From Campylobacter cuniculorum DSM 23162 = LMG 24588 (GTDB lineage: Bacteria > Campylobacterota > Campylobacteria > Campylobacterales > Campylobacteraceae): DNA of 64,000 nucleotides. The notes beneath the pieces were generated by a model. It saw only the letters and a program-made list of their open reading frames with translations, searched no databases and was not told where the DNA came from. The DNA lies in assembly GCF_002104335.1 (NCBI RefSeq), contig NZ_CP020867.1, positions 744,001-808,000 of the forward strand, given 5' to 3'. Below are positions 17,739-27,699 of this stretch, one piece after another. The stretch's first letter is position 1. Every line of letters begins with the position of its first letter. A program made the position numbers and the translations under genes.

Positions 17739-19405
17739 TGAAAAACATATTAATTTTATTATTAGGTTTTATTTTTTGTTTTGGAGCGGTTGATATTTCG
17801 CAAATTGTTTCACCTGAAAACAATGCTCCAAGTTATGAACAAAATATGAGCTCGTCATATCCAGCTCAAAATACAGAAAATTCAGAAAATAATGTAACTT
17901 ATATGAGAAATTCCAGCACAATCGCTGTTTTTGGTTCTCATCTTTTTAATGGAAATTTTAGAAATTTTACTCAAAAACTTTATAATCCTGATTATAAAAT
18001 TGCGGTTGGAGATCAAATCAGTCTTAAAATTTGGGGAGCCGTAGAATTCACTCAAGTTTTAGTTGTGGATTCTCAAGGCAATATTTTTATCCCAAAGGTT
18101 GGAGCCATTAATTTATTAGGCGTGAAAAATAGTGCTTTGGTTTCAGTGATTAAGGCTCAAGTTAATAAAATTTATAAAAACAATGTCTTTGTTTATGCGG
18201 ATATGAATGCTTATCAAAATGTCAGTGTTTTTGTAACAGGAAGCGTCAATGCTCCCGGACTTTATGAGGGTTTAAGCTCGGATTCTATCATTCAGTATTT
18301 AGACAAAGCAGGGGGAATTAATTTAGAATATGGAAGTTTTAGGGATATTAAAATTTTAAGAAATAATGCAGTGGTTAAAAAAATCGATTTGTATGATTTT
18401 TTACTCAAAGGACAAATGGAACTTTTTGCTTTTAGAAGCGGAGATGTGGTTTTAGTGGGCAATGTGCAAAAATACGCCTTTGTGAGCGGAGATGTGCAAA
18501 AGCCTTTTAGATTTGAATTGGGTGAAGATATAAAAACTTTAAGTGATTTGGCTGTGGTTTGTGGAGCAAAGCCCATAGTAACAAATGCCGTGGTGAGAAC
18601 TTACGCACCTAATCACAAGCTTGATGTTGTTGCCTATAATAAAATTGATTTTTCAAAAGCACTTTTAAGGACAGGCGATGAGGTTGAATTCAGACCCGAA
18701 TATGTTTCACAAAATATTAGCGTTATCGTAGATGGGGAGCATGATGGTTTAAAAACCTTAGTGGTAAAAAAAGGGACGACTTTAGAAGATGTTTCAAATC
18801 TTATCATGCCAAATGCAAGATCGGATATGAATGCCTTGCAAATTTATCGAAAAAGCGTCGCAAAAACTCAAAAAGAGCTTATTGCTGCACAGCTTAGAGA
18901 GCTTGAAACCTTAGCTTTAACAAGTTCAGCGGTTAATTCAGAACAAGCCGCCATTCGTGCAACTCAAGCAAAGACCATTTTAGAATTTATAGAAAGAGCC
19001 AAACAAGTTGAACCTAAAGGACAAATCGTTATTGATAACACAAAGGCTTATAAAAGCATTGTCTTAGAAGATGGAGATATTATCAATGTGCCGAGTAAAA
19101 ACAATCTTGTCATTGTGCAAGGCGAGGTTTCATTACCCGGTGCTTTTGTTTATATGAATAAGGAAAATTTGAAATATTATATTGATTTAGCAGGAGGATA
19201 CAGCGAAAGGGCTGACACTTCAAAAATTTTAGTCATACGCATTAATGGTAAGGCTGAAAAATATCGTGGAAGTATTGACATGAAGCCCGGAGATTCCATA
19301 CTTGTTTTACCAAAAGTTGATAGTCAAAACTTGCAAATTTTTGGTATGATTACGCAAATTCTCTATCAAATTGCAATCGCAACAAATGTTGTGCTTAATA
19401 TATAA
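17738..19405 (+). CDS. kpsD: Capsule export outer-membrane/periplasmic protein KpsD
   Basis: Outer-membrane polysaccharide export (OPX) component. It has 555 residues with a signal peptide (about 1-16), the export domain YKIAVGDQISLKIWGAVEF, and SLBB-like repeats such as VFVTGSVNAPGLYEG and VIVQGEVSLPGAFVYMN. A hydrophobic C-terminal tail (QILYQIAIATNVVL) is present. Positioned between kpsE and kpsF as in C. jejuni. Confidence 0.93.
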   Translation: MKNILILLLGFIFCFGAVDISQIVSPENNAPSYEQNMSSSYPAQNTENSENNVTYMRNSSTIAVFGSHLFNGNFRNFTQKLYNPDYKIAVGDQISLKIWGAVEFTQVLVVDSQGNIFIPKVGAINLLGVKNSALVSVIKAQVNKIYKNNVFVYADMNAYQNVSVFVTGSVNAPGLYEGLSSDSIIQYLDKAGGINLEYGSFRDIKILRNNAVVKKIDLYDFLLKGQMELFAFRSGDVVLVGNVQKYAFVSGDVQKPFRFELGEDIKTLSDLAVVCGAKPIVTNAVVRTYAPNHKLDVVAYNKIDFSKALLRTGDEVEFRPEYVSQNISVIVDGEHDGLKTLVVKKGTTLEDVSNLIMPNARSDMNALQIYRKSVAKTQKELIAAQLRELETLALTSSAVNSEQAAIRATQAKTILEFIERAKQVEPKGQIVIDNTKAYKSIVLEDGDIINVPSKNNLVIVQGEVSLPGAFVYMNKENLKYYIDLAGGYSERADTSKILVIRINGKAEKYRGSIDMKPGDSILVLPKVDSQNLQIFGMITQILYQIAIATNVVLNI

Positions 19406-19416
19406 GGAAGTGAAAA

Positions 19417-20367
19417 ATGTTTGATGGAGTTGAGATTGCTAAGAGAGTTTTTGAGATTGAATCTAAGGTTATAGCTGATTTAGCTAAGAATTTAAACGAG
19501 GATTTTAATAAAACTATAGAACTTATTTTGAGTATTAAGGGACGTTGCATATTAAGCGGTATGGGAAAATCAGGACATATTGCGACAAAAATCGCTGCAA
19601 CCTTAGCAAGCACGGGAACTCCAAGCTTTTTTATGCATCCAAGTGAAGCCTTGCATGGGGATTTGGGTATGCTTACTTCTAATGATATTTTAATCGCTAT
19701 TTCAAATTCAGGTGAAACTGAAGAGCTTTTAAGAATCATTCCAGCGATTAAAAGATGTAAAATTCCCCTTGTAGTGATGAGTGGAAACAATCAATCCACT
19801 TTAGCAAAACAAGCCGATGCCTTTTTGAATATTTTTGTTGAAAAAGAAGCTTGCCCCTTGCAACTTGCTCCGATGTCCTCTACAACAGCGACTTTAGCAA
19901 TGGGAGATGCCATTGCAGCTGCCTTGATGAAAATAAGGAAATTTAAACCTAAAGATTTTGCTTTGTTTCATCCGGGGGGAAGTTTGGGACGCAAACTTTT
20001 AACTAAGGTTGAAGATTTGATGGTTTCATCTCATTTGCCCATCGTCAATCCTCAAACCGAATTCAATGATTTAATCAGCATAATGACAAGTGGAAAATTA
20101 GGACTTTGTATAGTTTTAGAACAGGATAAACTTGTGGGTATTATCACAGACGGGGACTTAAGAAGAGCTTTAAAATCAAATAATAAACCAAGATTTGATT
20201 TTAAAGCCAAAGAAATTATGAGCACAAATCCTAAGATTGTCGATGCAAATTCTATGTTGAGTGAAGCAGAAGAGATTATGCTTAAACATAATATCAAAGA
20301 AATTGTCGTGCAAAAAGAAGACAAGGTCGTTGGTGTCATACAGCTTTATGCGATAGGAAAAATATAG
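19417..20367 (+). CDS. kpsF: Arabinose-5-phosphate isomerase
   Basis: Interconverts ribulose-5-P and arabinose-5-P, feeding Kdo synthesis; the KpsF copy supplies Kdo for the capsule lipid linker. It has 316 residues: an SIS sugar-isomerase domain (SGMGKSGHIATKIAATLAS, SNSGETEELLR) then two CBS domains (about 200-316). The stop shares a base with the GTG start of the next gene. Confidence 0.93.
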   Translation: MFDGVEIAKRVFEIESKVIADLAKNLNEDFNKTIELILSIKGRCILSGMGKSGHIATKIAATLASTGTPSFFMHPSEALHGDLGMLTSNDILIAISNSGETEELLRIIPAIKRCKIPLVVMSGNNQSTLAKQADAFLNIFVEKEACPLQLAPMSSTTATLAMGDAIAAALMKIRKFKPKDFALFHPGGSLGRKLLTKVEDLMVSSHLPIVNPQTEFNDLISIMTSGKLGLCIVLEQDKLVGIITDGDLRRALKSNNKPRFDFKAKEIMSTNPKIVDANSMLSEAEEIMLKHNIKEIVVQKEDKVVGVIQLYAIGKI

Positions 20368-21347
20368 TGAAATATAGTATTGCAATTCCTTTAGACCTTA
20401 AATTACGTCCATTCGATATACTTAGGAAAGTTAAAGATATTATTAAAAGAGCGAGTGATGATATTGAAATTGTTTTTGGACATAATGATAGAAATTGTTG
20501 GTTTGATAAATATTTAAAAAGGCTTATTAAAAATAAAGACAATGTCAAGCTTGCATCTGGAAATTTTTATACAAAACTTGTGAATATGAGTTTATTAAGA
20601 AATAAAGCTGTAGAGCTTTGTTCTTGTGAATTTATTTATCTTATGGATGTAGATTGTTTGTTTGATAAAGAATTAAGCGATTCTTGTATAGAAGAGCTTA
20701 AGAGTGAAAAAAAAACTTTTATTATTTTGCCTTGTTTGTATCTTACTCCTAAGGGCTCAAGAGCAATTTTTCATCATAGCAGAGAAGAGATGTTTGAAAA
20801 ATTTATTTCTTTTAGAAAAGATTTATTTTCAAGCATTGCTTCGCCGAGCGGAGGGACGATATTTTTGAAAAAAAAGGATTATTTAAAACTCGGTGGTTTT
20901 GATGAAGATTTTGTAGGTAGAGGTGGAGAGGACTTCGAATTTATGATAAAACTTGCACTTTTTCATAAAGCCATAGAGCCTACGAAAGACTTAATGCTGA
21001 ATAAATTTTATAAAGCCCCCCTTTTAAGTGAGGGTTTTAGAAAGTATTTAAGTTTTATTTGTTTGCCTTATTTTTTTGAAAAAAAGGTTGCGTTTCATAT
21101 ATATCATAGTAGAAATAGACTTTTAGGTTATTACAGACAATATGATAAAAATTCAAATTTGCTTCAAGAAAAAATTGCATTTAAAGATGACAATTTAAAA
21201 GCCTATGGAGCGTCTTTAATGGCATTTTATGAGGAACTTTGTCATAAATATGAGATTCCTTTAGATAAATATGCCATTCTTTTTGATTCTAATAAACCTA
21301 AGATATTGAGTTTATCTTGGTTTATACTTTTTTTGAAAAGACTTTAA
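20367..21347 (+). CDS. Capsule glycosyltransferase, GT2 family
   Basis: A GTG start overlaps the kpsF stop by one base. The 326-residue protein has a GT-A fold with a metal-binding LMDVDCLFD and the late GGFDEDFVGRGGEDFEFM motif typical of capsule galactosyltransferase-like GT2 enzymes (Glyco_tranf_2_2 type). The sugar and linkage cannot be read from sequence. It lies where C. jejuni has Cj1442c, directly after kpsF. The stop and the next ATG overlap as TAATG, so the two GT genes are translationally coupled and probably act as a pair. Confidence 0.8.
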   Translation: MKYSIAIPLDLKLRPFDILRKVKDIIKRASDDIEIVFGHNDRNCWFDKYLKRLIKNKDNVKLASGNFYTKLVNMSLLRNKAVELCSCEFIYLMDVDCLFDKELSDSCIEELKSEKKTFIILPCLYLTPKGSRAIFHHSREEMFEKFISFRKDLFSSIASPSGGTIFLKKKDYLKLGGFDEDFVGRGGEDFEFMIKLALFHKAIEPTKDLMLNKFYKAPLLSEGFRKYLSFICLPYFFEKKVAFHIYHSRNRLLGYYRQYDKNSNLLQEKIAFKDDNLKAYGASLMAFYEELCHKYEIPLDKYAILFDSNKPKILSLSWFILFLKRL

Positions 21348-24007
21348 TGTTAAGACTTTCAAGAGAAAATAAAAAACAAATTAAAATTATCCTTGATGGT
21401 ATCTTTAAAATTTATCTTAAAATCTTTTTAAACCGCTTTAAACCCAAAAAATATCAAGCCTATCAAAAATATGTTGTCATTTCAGCTGTGTATAATGTAG
21501 AAAAATATCTCAAAGATTATTTTAATTCTATAATCCATCAAAGACTTGATTTTAAAAACAATATTCTTTTAATCTTAGTCGATGATGGTTCAACGGATAA
21601 AAGTGCAACAATTATCAAAGCCTATCAAAAAAAATATCCTAAGAATATCATTTATCTGTATAAAGAAAATGGAGGACAAGCAAGTGCTAGAAATTTAGGT
21701 TTAAAATATTTAGAACAAAATTTAAAAGAAAGTTTTAAATTCCTTTCAAAATCAAATAATAAAAATTTAGATTCAATTGACTCTTCAAAGTTAAATACAA
21801 CTTCACTCAATTCTTTAAATTCAACATTACCTTTTATACCTACTTGGGTGAGTTTTACTGACCCTGATGATTTCTTGGATAGAGATTGTTTTTATAAAGT
21901 CGATAAGTTTTTAAATAAAAATAAGAATGAAAATTTGGTTATGATTGCTTGCAATATCATATTTTATTTTGAAAAATTTAAAATATATAAAGATAATCAT
22001 CCTTTAAATTTTAAATTTAAAAAAACCAGCATACTTACTAATCAAAATTTAAATGATTTTATACAGCTTCATTGTGCATCAGCCTTTTTTTTTGTGCAAA
22101 AAATTCTCAAACAGAATATAAAATTCGATGAGGATTTAAAACCAAATTTTGAAGATGCAAAATTTGTTAATGAATTTTTACTTGAAAACTTAAAATCACA
22201 AAGTGTTTTTCTTAAAACAGCAAAATATTTTTATAGAAAAAGAAAGGATAAAAGCTCAACTTTAGACAATAAAAAAGAATCAGATTTAAAGCAAGTTTTG
22301 AAATTAGGTTATCTTCTTCTTCTTCTTCTTGCAGAAAAAAAATGCTTTAATATTCCAAATTTCATTCAAAATACTATAATCTATGATTTATATTGGGTTA
22401 TTAAAGACACAATCAATAATCCAAATAAATTTAATTTTCATACCATTGAAGAAAGGAAAAAATTTTTTAAACTTTTTGATAAAATTTTTTCTTTAATTGA
22501 TGCTGAAAATATTTTAAATTTTAATGTGGCAGGATTTTCTTTCTTTTATAAAGTAGGAATTCTTCATTGTTTTAAAAATGAATATCCTTCTTTTCATATC
22601 GCCTATATAGAAGATTTAGATGATAAAAACGAACAGATTTTAATAAGATATTTTACTCCTAATGATAAAGATACAGAAAGTATCAAATTTGATGGTGTGG
22701 AAATTTATGCGGATTATAAGAAGATTGTTAAACATTGTTTTTTAAATAGAGTGTTTTGCTATGAAAAAAGACTTTGGGTAAAGATGCCTCAAAACGCACA
22801 GAAGCTCGAAATTTTTATAAAAAAAGAAAAGAGTAAAATTTATTTTGAAGAAAAAGAGCTTGAGGGTTTAACTCAAATTGACCAAAGAATGCAAGAATCT
22901 AAGGTGCAAAGAAGTAAAAATGATGATTTGTGGCTTTTTGTAGATATGGCTTTTAAGGCTGATGATAATGCCGAACATCTTTATCGATATATTGCTAAAA
23001 ATCATCCAGAGCAAAATATAATTTTTGCATTAAGGAAAAATTCAAAAGATTATGAAAGACTTCAAAAAGAAGGATTTAAGCTTATAGACCCTAAAGGTTT
23101 GAAATTTAAATATTGTCTTCATAAAGCGGATAAAGTCATTTCTTCTCATATCGATAAATATATTTTTAATGCTTTTGGTGGGGATACTTTAAAGACTAAA
23201 GATTTTATTTTTCTTCAACATGGGGTTACTAAAGATAATCTTTCAGCTTGGTTTAATAAACGCAAGATTGATTGTTTTATCACTGCAACAAAAGCAGAAT
23301 ATAAAAGCATAGCTAAGGATTACAATGAATACAAATTTAGCTCTAAAGAGGTTGTTTTAACAGGATTTGCAAGACATGATAATCTTTTAAAAAACAATAC
23401 AACTCCTTTAAAACAAATTCTTATTATGCCAACTTGGAGGCAATATTTAGTCGGTGAAATACAAAGTTTTGGAAAAAGAAAAAAGAGAGACAATTTTGTC
23501 CAAAGCAAATATTATAGACATTGGAAAGCTTTTTTAGACAGCAAAATTTTAAGAGATTTAATGCAAAAATATCATTATCAAATCATTTTTAATCCTCATC
23601 CTCAAATTCAACCTTATTTTAAAGATTTTGAGCTCGATTCTTATATTAGATTAAGTGAAGGTTCTTGTTTGCAGAAGCTTTTTATAGAAAGTGCTTTGTT
23701 GATAACTGATTATTCTAGTGTGGCTTTTGAAATGGCATATTTAAAAAAACCCGTGCTGTATTATCAATTTGACAAAGAAGAATTTTTTGCAAATCATATT
23801 TACCAACAAGGTTATTTTTCCTATGAAAAAGATGGTTTTGGAGCAGTGTCTTATACAGAAGAGGAGCTGCTTAAAGAGCTTGAAAATTTACTTGCAAAAG
23901 ATTGTAAGAGTGATGAGCCTTATAAAAGCAGGATAGAAAATACCTTTGAATTTAGAGATGGTAAATGTTGTGAGAGAATTTATAAAAAAATCAAAGATTT
24001 ATCATAA
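21347..24007 (+). CDS. Fused GT2 glycosyltransferase / CDP-glycerol glycerophosphotransferase-type capsule polymerase
   Basis: The start is taken at 21347 (TAATG overlap); the frame is open ten codons further upstream from a TTG. The 886-residue protein has an N-terminal GT2 domain (VISAVYNVEKYL, VDDGSTDKS at ~78-86, TDPDDFLD at ~171-178) split by a Ser/Asn/Leu-rich insert (~131-163). After a middle region comes a C-terminal Glyphos_transf domain (~535-885) with FLQHGVTKDN, FNPHPQIQPYF and TDYSSVAFEMAYLKKPVLYY, as in TagF/TagB teichoic-acid enzymes. It probably alternates a sugar and an alditol phosphate. No tagD-like CDP-glycerol synthase is visible in the window. Confidence 0.85.
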   Translation: MLRLSRENKKQIKIILDGIFKIYLKIFLNRFKPKKYQAYQKYVVISAVYNVEKYLKDYFNSIIHQRLDFKNNILLILVDDGSTDKSATIIKAYQKKYPKNIIYLYKENGGQASARNLGLKYLEQNLKESFKFLSKSNNKNLDSIDSSKLNTTSLNSLNSTLPFIPTWVSFTDPDDFLDRDCFYKVDKFLNKNKNENLVMIACNIIFYFEKFKIYKDNHPLNFKFKKTSILTNQNLNDFIQLHCASAFFFVQKILKQNIKFDEDLKPNFEDAKFVNEFLLENLKSQSVFLKTAKYFYRKRKDKSSTLDNKKESDLKQVLKLGYLLLLLLAEKKCFNIPNFIQNTIIYDLYWVIKDTINNPNKFNFHTIEERKKFFKLFDKIFSLIDAENILNFNVAGFSFFYKVGILHCFKNEYPSFHIAYIEDLDDKNEQILIRYFTPNDKDTESIKFDGVEIYADYKKIVKHCFLNRVFCYEKRLWVKMPQNAQKLEIFIKKEKSKIYFEEKELEGLTQIDQRMQESKVQRSKNDDLWLFVDMAFKADDNAEHLYRYIAKNHPEQNIIFALRKNSKDYERLQKEGFKLIDPKGLKFKYCLHKADKVISSHIDKYIFNAFGGDTLKTKDFIFLQHGVTKDNLSAWFNKRKIDCFITATKAEYKSIAKDYNEYKFSSKEVVLTGFARHDNLLKNNTTPLKQILIMPTWRQYLVGEIQSFGKRKKRDNFVQSKYYRHWKAFLDSKILRDLMQKYHYQIIFNPHPQIQPYFKDFELDSYIRLSEGSCLQKLFIESALLITDYSSVAFEMAYLKKPVLYYQFDKEEFFANHIYQQGYFSYEKDGFGAVSYTEEELLKELENLLAKDCKSDEPYKSRIENTFEFRDGKCCERIYKKIKDLS
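22312..22329 (+). repeat. (TCT)6 trinucleotide repeat
   Basis: Six tandem TCT units inside the GT2/TagF fusion encode a run of leucines (GYLLLLLLAEKK). Length changes would add or remove leucines without breaking frame, so this is not an on/off switch. Confidence 0.6.
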
Positions 24008-24022
24008 AATATTTTATGATAA
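23999..24022 (+). terminator. Palindrome overlapping the capsule operon stop codon
   Basis: A perfect 24-base palindrome, arm TTATCATAAAAT (23999-24010), contains the TAA stop of the polymerase gene. It is AT-only apart from one C/G pair, followed by GCTTTTAAAA. Probable weak terminator. Confidence 0.5.
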
Positions 24023-24119
24023 GCTTTTAAAAAATTGCTAAATTTGATAAAATACCGATAAAAATCAAAAATATTTTACAAATAATTTTTTAGAAAATAC
24101 AGACCTTAAGGAGAAAAAC

Positions 24120-25697
24120 TTGTTTTTTAATTTTCTTAAAAAATCCAAACAAAATACCGCAGTTTCAAAAGATTTTTCAAAACAAAACACTCAAAATTCA
24201 AATGATTTTTTAGCAAACAAAGAGGAAAATACTTCAAATAAAGAATTTTTAAATGATGAAAACAAGGAAGAAAATTTAATCAAAAAAGATGAAAATTCAG
24301 ACTCTATAAAAGTCTTAAATTCGGCTTATTCTTTCAAAAAAATCGCTTTAGGATTAGTATTTGCTATGATTTTAGGCATTATTTGTGCTTTTTTGGCAAG
24401 TTTTTATCTCGGAGCGTCTTTTAAAGTTTCTGCTTTGATAGGCATCATCGCTTTGCTTGTAACACTTTGGACAAATAAGGCTTTGCCTTTAGGCGTTGTA
24501 TCGCTTTTGCCTATCATTTTGTTTCCAAGTTTTGGAATTTTAGACACGAAAACTGCAACAGCAAATTATGGCAATCCTATTATTTTTCTATTTTTAGGAG
24601 GTTTTATGCTTGCCACAGCAACGGAAAAAATCGGTTTGCATAAAATCATCGCTAAAAAATTTTTATCCTTTTTTCCTAAAACCCCTAAAGGAGTGATTTC
24701 TGCTTTAGGATTTGCTTCAGCAGCCTTAGGAACAGCTTTGTCAAATTCTACGGTTGCAATCTTACTCTTACCCATTGCACTTTCTATCACAAAAGATTAT
24801 TTTTTAAAACTTAGATTTTTACTTGCTGTAGCTTTTGGAGCAAGTATTAGCGGTATCACCACGCCCATAGGCTCTCCGCCAAATCTCATATTTTTAGGAT
24901 TTTTAGAAAATCTTGGTTTTGAAGGCATCAGTTTTACAACTTGGATTTTTATGATGTTGCCGCTTACTTTGCTTATGCTTTATGCGATGATTAAAATCCT
25001 TTCATTCAATACAAAAAGTCATTCTATGGAAGTGAATCTTTTTGAAAATGAGGAATTTACTTTTGCACACAAACGTTTGACATTTTTTCTCCTTGTGCTT
25101 TTGGTGATACTTTTTATCAATTCTCCTATTAAACCTTTTTATAGTGGTTTGGGTTTAAATGAAAATGTCATACTTTTAGCCTTTGGTTTGCTGATGTTTG
25201 TGCCTAAAATTGGCTTTTTGGATTGGGACGATTCTAAGTCTATACCCTATGAATTGATATTTTTATTTGGAGCAGGATTTTGTATTGCAAAAGCCTTTGC
25301 AGGAACTGAATTGAGCAAAGCATTTGAGGGATTTTTTTCCCAATTTTCCTCTTTACCTTTTATTGTCTTTTTATTTTTAGCTTGTGTGAGTGCGATTATA
25401 GCGACAGGATTTTTAAGCACCACAGCCCTTATTGCTATTTTACTCCCTATCGTTTATACAGCCACGCAGTCCTTTTTAGAAGGTAAAGAACCCACAATCA
25501 CTATGCTTGCGATTACAATTTGTGCGAGTTTTTCATTTATGATACCCATCAGCACACCTCCTAACGCCATTGTTTTTGCTAAAGGTAATATCAAGGCGTG
25601 GGATATGATACGTTTTGGTTTTATGCTAAGCGTTGTAGGGATAGTAGCTGTAACGCTTTTTTCATATGTGTATTGGCGTTGGTTTTTAGGAGTTTAA
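24120..25697 (+). CDS. DASS-family (SLC13) anion/dicarboxylate transporter
   Basis: Starts with TTG at 24120, supported by AAGGAG six bases upstream. The 525 residues comprise a ~70-residue hydrophilic, Asn/Lys/Glu-rich cytoplasmic extension, then about 11-12 membrane segments. Family motifs are LGTALSNSTVAILLLPIAL, GITTPIGSPPNLIFLGFL and ISTPPNAIVFAKGNIKAWD. It probably takes up a di- or tricarboxylate or sulfate with sodium. The long N-terminal extension is unusual for the family. It lies alone between the two capsule-linked modules and converges with the methyltransferase gene. Confidence 0.88.
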   Translation: MFFNFLKKSKQNTAVSKDFSKQNTQNSNDFLANKEENTSNKEFLNDENKEENLIKKDENSDSIKVLNSAYSFKKIALGLVFAMILGIICAFLASFYLGASFKVSALIGIIALLVTLWTNKALPLGVVSLLPIILFPSFGILDTKTATANYGNPIIFLFLGGFMLATATEKIGLHKIIAKKFLSFFPKTPKGVISALGFASAALGTALSNSTVAILLLPIALSITKDYFLKLRFLLAVAFGASISGITTPIGSPPNLIFLGFLENLGFEGISFTTWIFMMLPLTLLMLYAMIKILSFNTKSHSMEVNLFENEEFTFAHKRLTFFLLVLLVILFINSPIKPFYSGLGLNENVILLAFGLLMFVPKIGFLDWDDSKSIPYELIFLFGAGFCIAKAFAGTELSKAFEGFFSQFSSLPFIVFLFLACVSAIIATGFLSTTALIAILLPIVYTATQSFLEGKEPTITMLAITICASFSFMIPISTPPNAIVFAKGNIKAWDMIRFGFMLSVVGIVAVTLFSYVYWRWFLGV

Positions 25698-25848
25698 ACG
25701 AAGTTCGCTTTTAAATTCTGCTTTTTTTGTAAGATATAAATATTTAATTTTTATATCAATTTAAAGAGAAAATTTATAATTTTTAGTGTATGTAAGAAAA
25801 TCGCTTTTAATAAAAATTCATAATGGTTTGCTAATAAAGGGGGAGATA

Positions 25849-26975
25849 TTACTCCAAAAAATTTATTTTTGCAGTAATATTCATCAAACCCGCTTTAATT
25901 TCTTCATTATATATGCTAGGGCTTAAAATTATAAAAGAATTGTTTTGATTTTTTAGAATTTGGGGATTTTTTACAAATAAAGGAGTTCCATAAAGTCTTT
26001 TATCCCATTTATTTGGATTATTATCTAAAATTCCTTTAATTTTAGAGAGTTCTAAACCATTATAAATCAAAACTTGAGAGAAAAGATGAGCCCCAAAGAG
26101 ATAAAAAGAAGCATTTGTATTTTTTAAAATTTCATTAAGTTTTTTAACTCGGTTTTTGTAATATTCTTTATAATCTAAAAATAACTTTTTGTTCTTTTCA
26201 TATTCATTTTTTAGTTGAATGTAAGGGGCGTTTTTATCTTTTATTACTTTGTAGAATATACTATGTTCTTTAAAGTATTTTTTATCTAATATCTTAAATC
26301 CACTTTTAGAAAGGATAAATTCAAGCACATTTTCATTTAAAAAAATTGTATGTTCAAAACACAAACAATTTGCACTTTTTAGTTCAAGACTCTTTTGCAA
26401 ATTTGGGAGAGAAAAAATCATAATCCCCCCCCCCCCGTCAGTACTTCAAAGCAATCTTGTAGAAAATCCAAAGGTTTATAGATGTGTTCAAAGGTATGAG
26501 AATGCACAATGCAATCAAAATTTTGTTCAATATTTTCTTTTTTGAAAAATGAGTCAATATAATTTATATTATTGTGTTTTTTTGTAGAATTTGGCTCTAT
26601 GATTGTATATTTTAATTCAGGATTAATTTCAAGGCAGTTTTGAGAAAGTTTTCCATGTCCCCCGCCGATTTCTAAGATATTCTTAGGGTGATTTTGCATA
26701 ATAAAATTTGCAAATTCTTTGTGATGTTCTTCCCATAATGCCCCGATAGCACCGGCATCATGTCCATTCTTATAGAGCAAATCAAGCGGTATAAGTTTTT
26801 TTAATTGCAATACTCCTTCTTTGGATATAGCAATTTCTTCTTCGCAAATCAAATCTTTATCACTTTCTTTTTCAGTGCAACCACAAAATAAAGGAAATTT
26901 TTCCTTACTTATGATTTCAAGCTCACTTTGATTGATAACGCATTGTTTTCTTTCAAGATAATTAATCTTTTGCAT
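25849..26975 (-). CDS. Phase-variable C-methyltransferase (OFF as sequenced)
   Basis: Two abutting ORFs form one gene split by a 12-base G tract. The upstream part (26975-26418) has the SAM motif ILEIGGGHGKLSQN and HSHTFEHIYKPLDFL, and ends EVLTGGGGL-stop. The downstream part (26421-25849) resumes IMIFSLPNLQKSLEL and ends with the Rossmann-like C-terminal domain of sugar C-methyltransferases (FYLFGAHLFSQVLIYNG, GILDNNPNKWDKRLYGTPL). With G10 or G13 the frames join into ~375 residues of the TylCIII-type layout. The N-terminus has only a remnant FCGC instead of the usual zinc-binding cysteine set. Last gene of the seven-gene operon. Confidence 0.85.
26425..26436 (-). repeat. Poly-G tract (G12 on the minus strand), OFF phase
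   Basis: Twelve consecutive C on the plus strand fall exactly where the two halves of the methyltransferase meet. Frame arithmetic shows that 10 or 13 G restore the full protein. Confidence 0.9.
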
Positions 26976-27699
26976 TCTTTTTAAACTCCAAATATTTTTT
27001 TAAATCCTGCGGCGTGCCGATGCCATGCATTTTTTCTTCTTCTATATTATAAATTCCAAATTTTAACCCTTTCTTAATGGCATAATTATAAACAGGAGCG
27101 GTATAAAATTCATTATTAATTCTGTCATTTTCTAAAATCATTTGTAAGGCATTATCTACAAAAAATTTACCTTTAGAAAAAAGATAAATTCCAACGGTGG
27201 CAAATTTTGAGATGACTTGTTTTTCTCTCACCTCTACAACAAGATTATGTTCAATTTTGACAAAAGACCATTTATTGTCTTTTTTACTATCAATAAAGCA
27301 AAGTAAAGACCCATCAAGCTTTCTTATTTTACAATCTTCAATAAAATCCTTTAGATTTAAATCAACAATCTGGTCAGAATTTGCAATAATCAAAGGTGTG
27401 TCGTTATTGATAAATTCCCTTGCAAAAAGCACTGTGCAAGCTGTGCCTTCGGTAAGTTTATCAATACCTATAAATAACACATTGAAATCCTTTTTTATTT
27501 GTTCGCAAAGAATTTTTTCAGATTCTAAATGTTCTTTTCTTAAAATAATAATAAATCTCGCATCATCACAGGCGAGATTTTCTAAAACCCTAACAATCAT
27601 AGCTTTTCCTAAGACATCAATAAAAGGCTTAGCTTTTTTAAATCCTTCTTTGGCGAAGCGACTTCCAAGTCCTGCGGCAGGGATAACAATATTTATCAT
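26962..27699 (-). CDS. Sugar-type nucleotidyltransferase 1
   Basis: A 245-residue single-domain enzyme of the RmlA/GlmU/LicC nucleotidyltransferase fold. The signature reads IPAAGLGSRFAKEGFKKAKPF, with the GxGSR loop and following lysine, and the metal aspartate lies in IANSDQIVDLN. It should activate a sugar- or alditol-phosphate (or another phospho-compound) with an NTP; the substrate is unknown. It overlaps the cupin gene by four bases and the methyltransferase gene by 14. Confidence 0.8.
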   Translation of the reverse strand: MINIVIPAAGLGSRFAKEGFKKAKPFIDVLGKAMIVRVLENLACDDARFIIILRKEHLESEKILCEQIKKDFNVLFIGIDKLTEGTACTVLFAREFINNDTPLIIANSDQIVDLNLKDFIEDCKIRKLDGSLLCFIDSKKDNKWSFVKIEHNLVVEVREKQVISKFATVGIYLFSKGKFFVDNALQMILENDRINNEFYTAPVYNYAIKKGLKFGIYNIEEEKMHGIGTPQDLKKYLEFKKNAKD

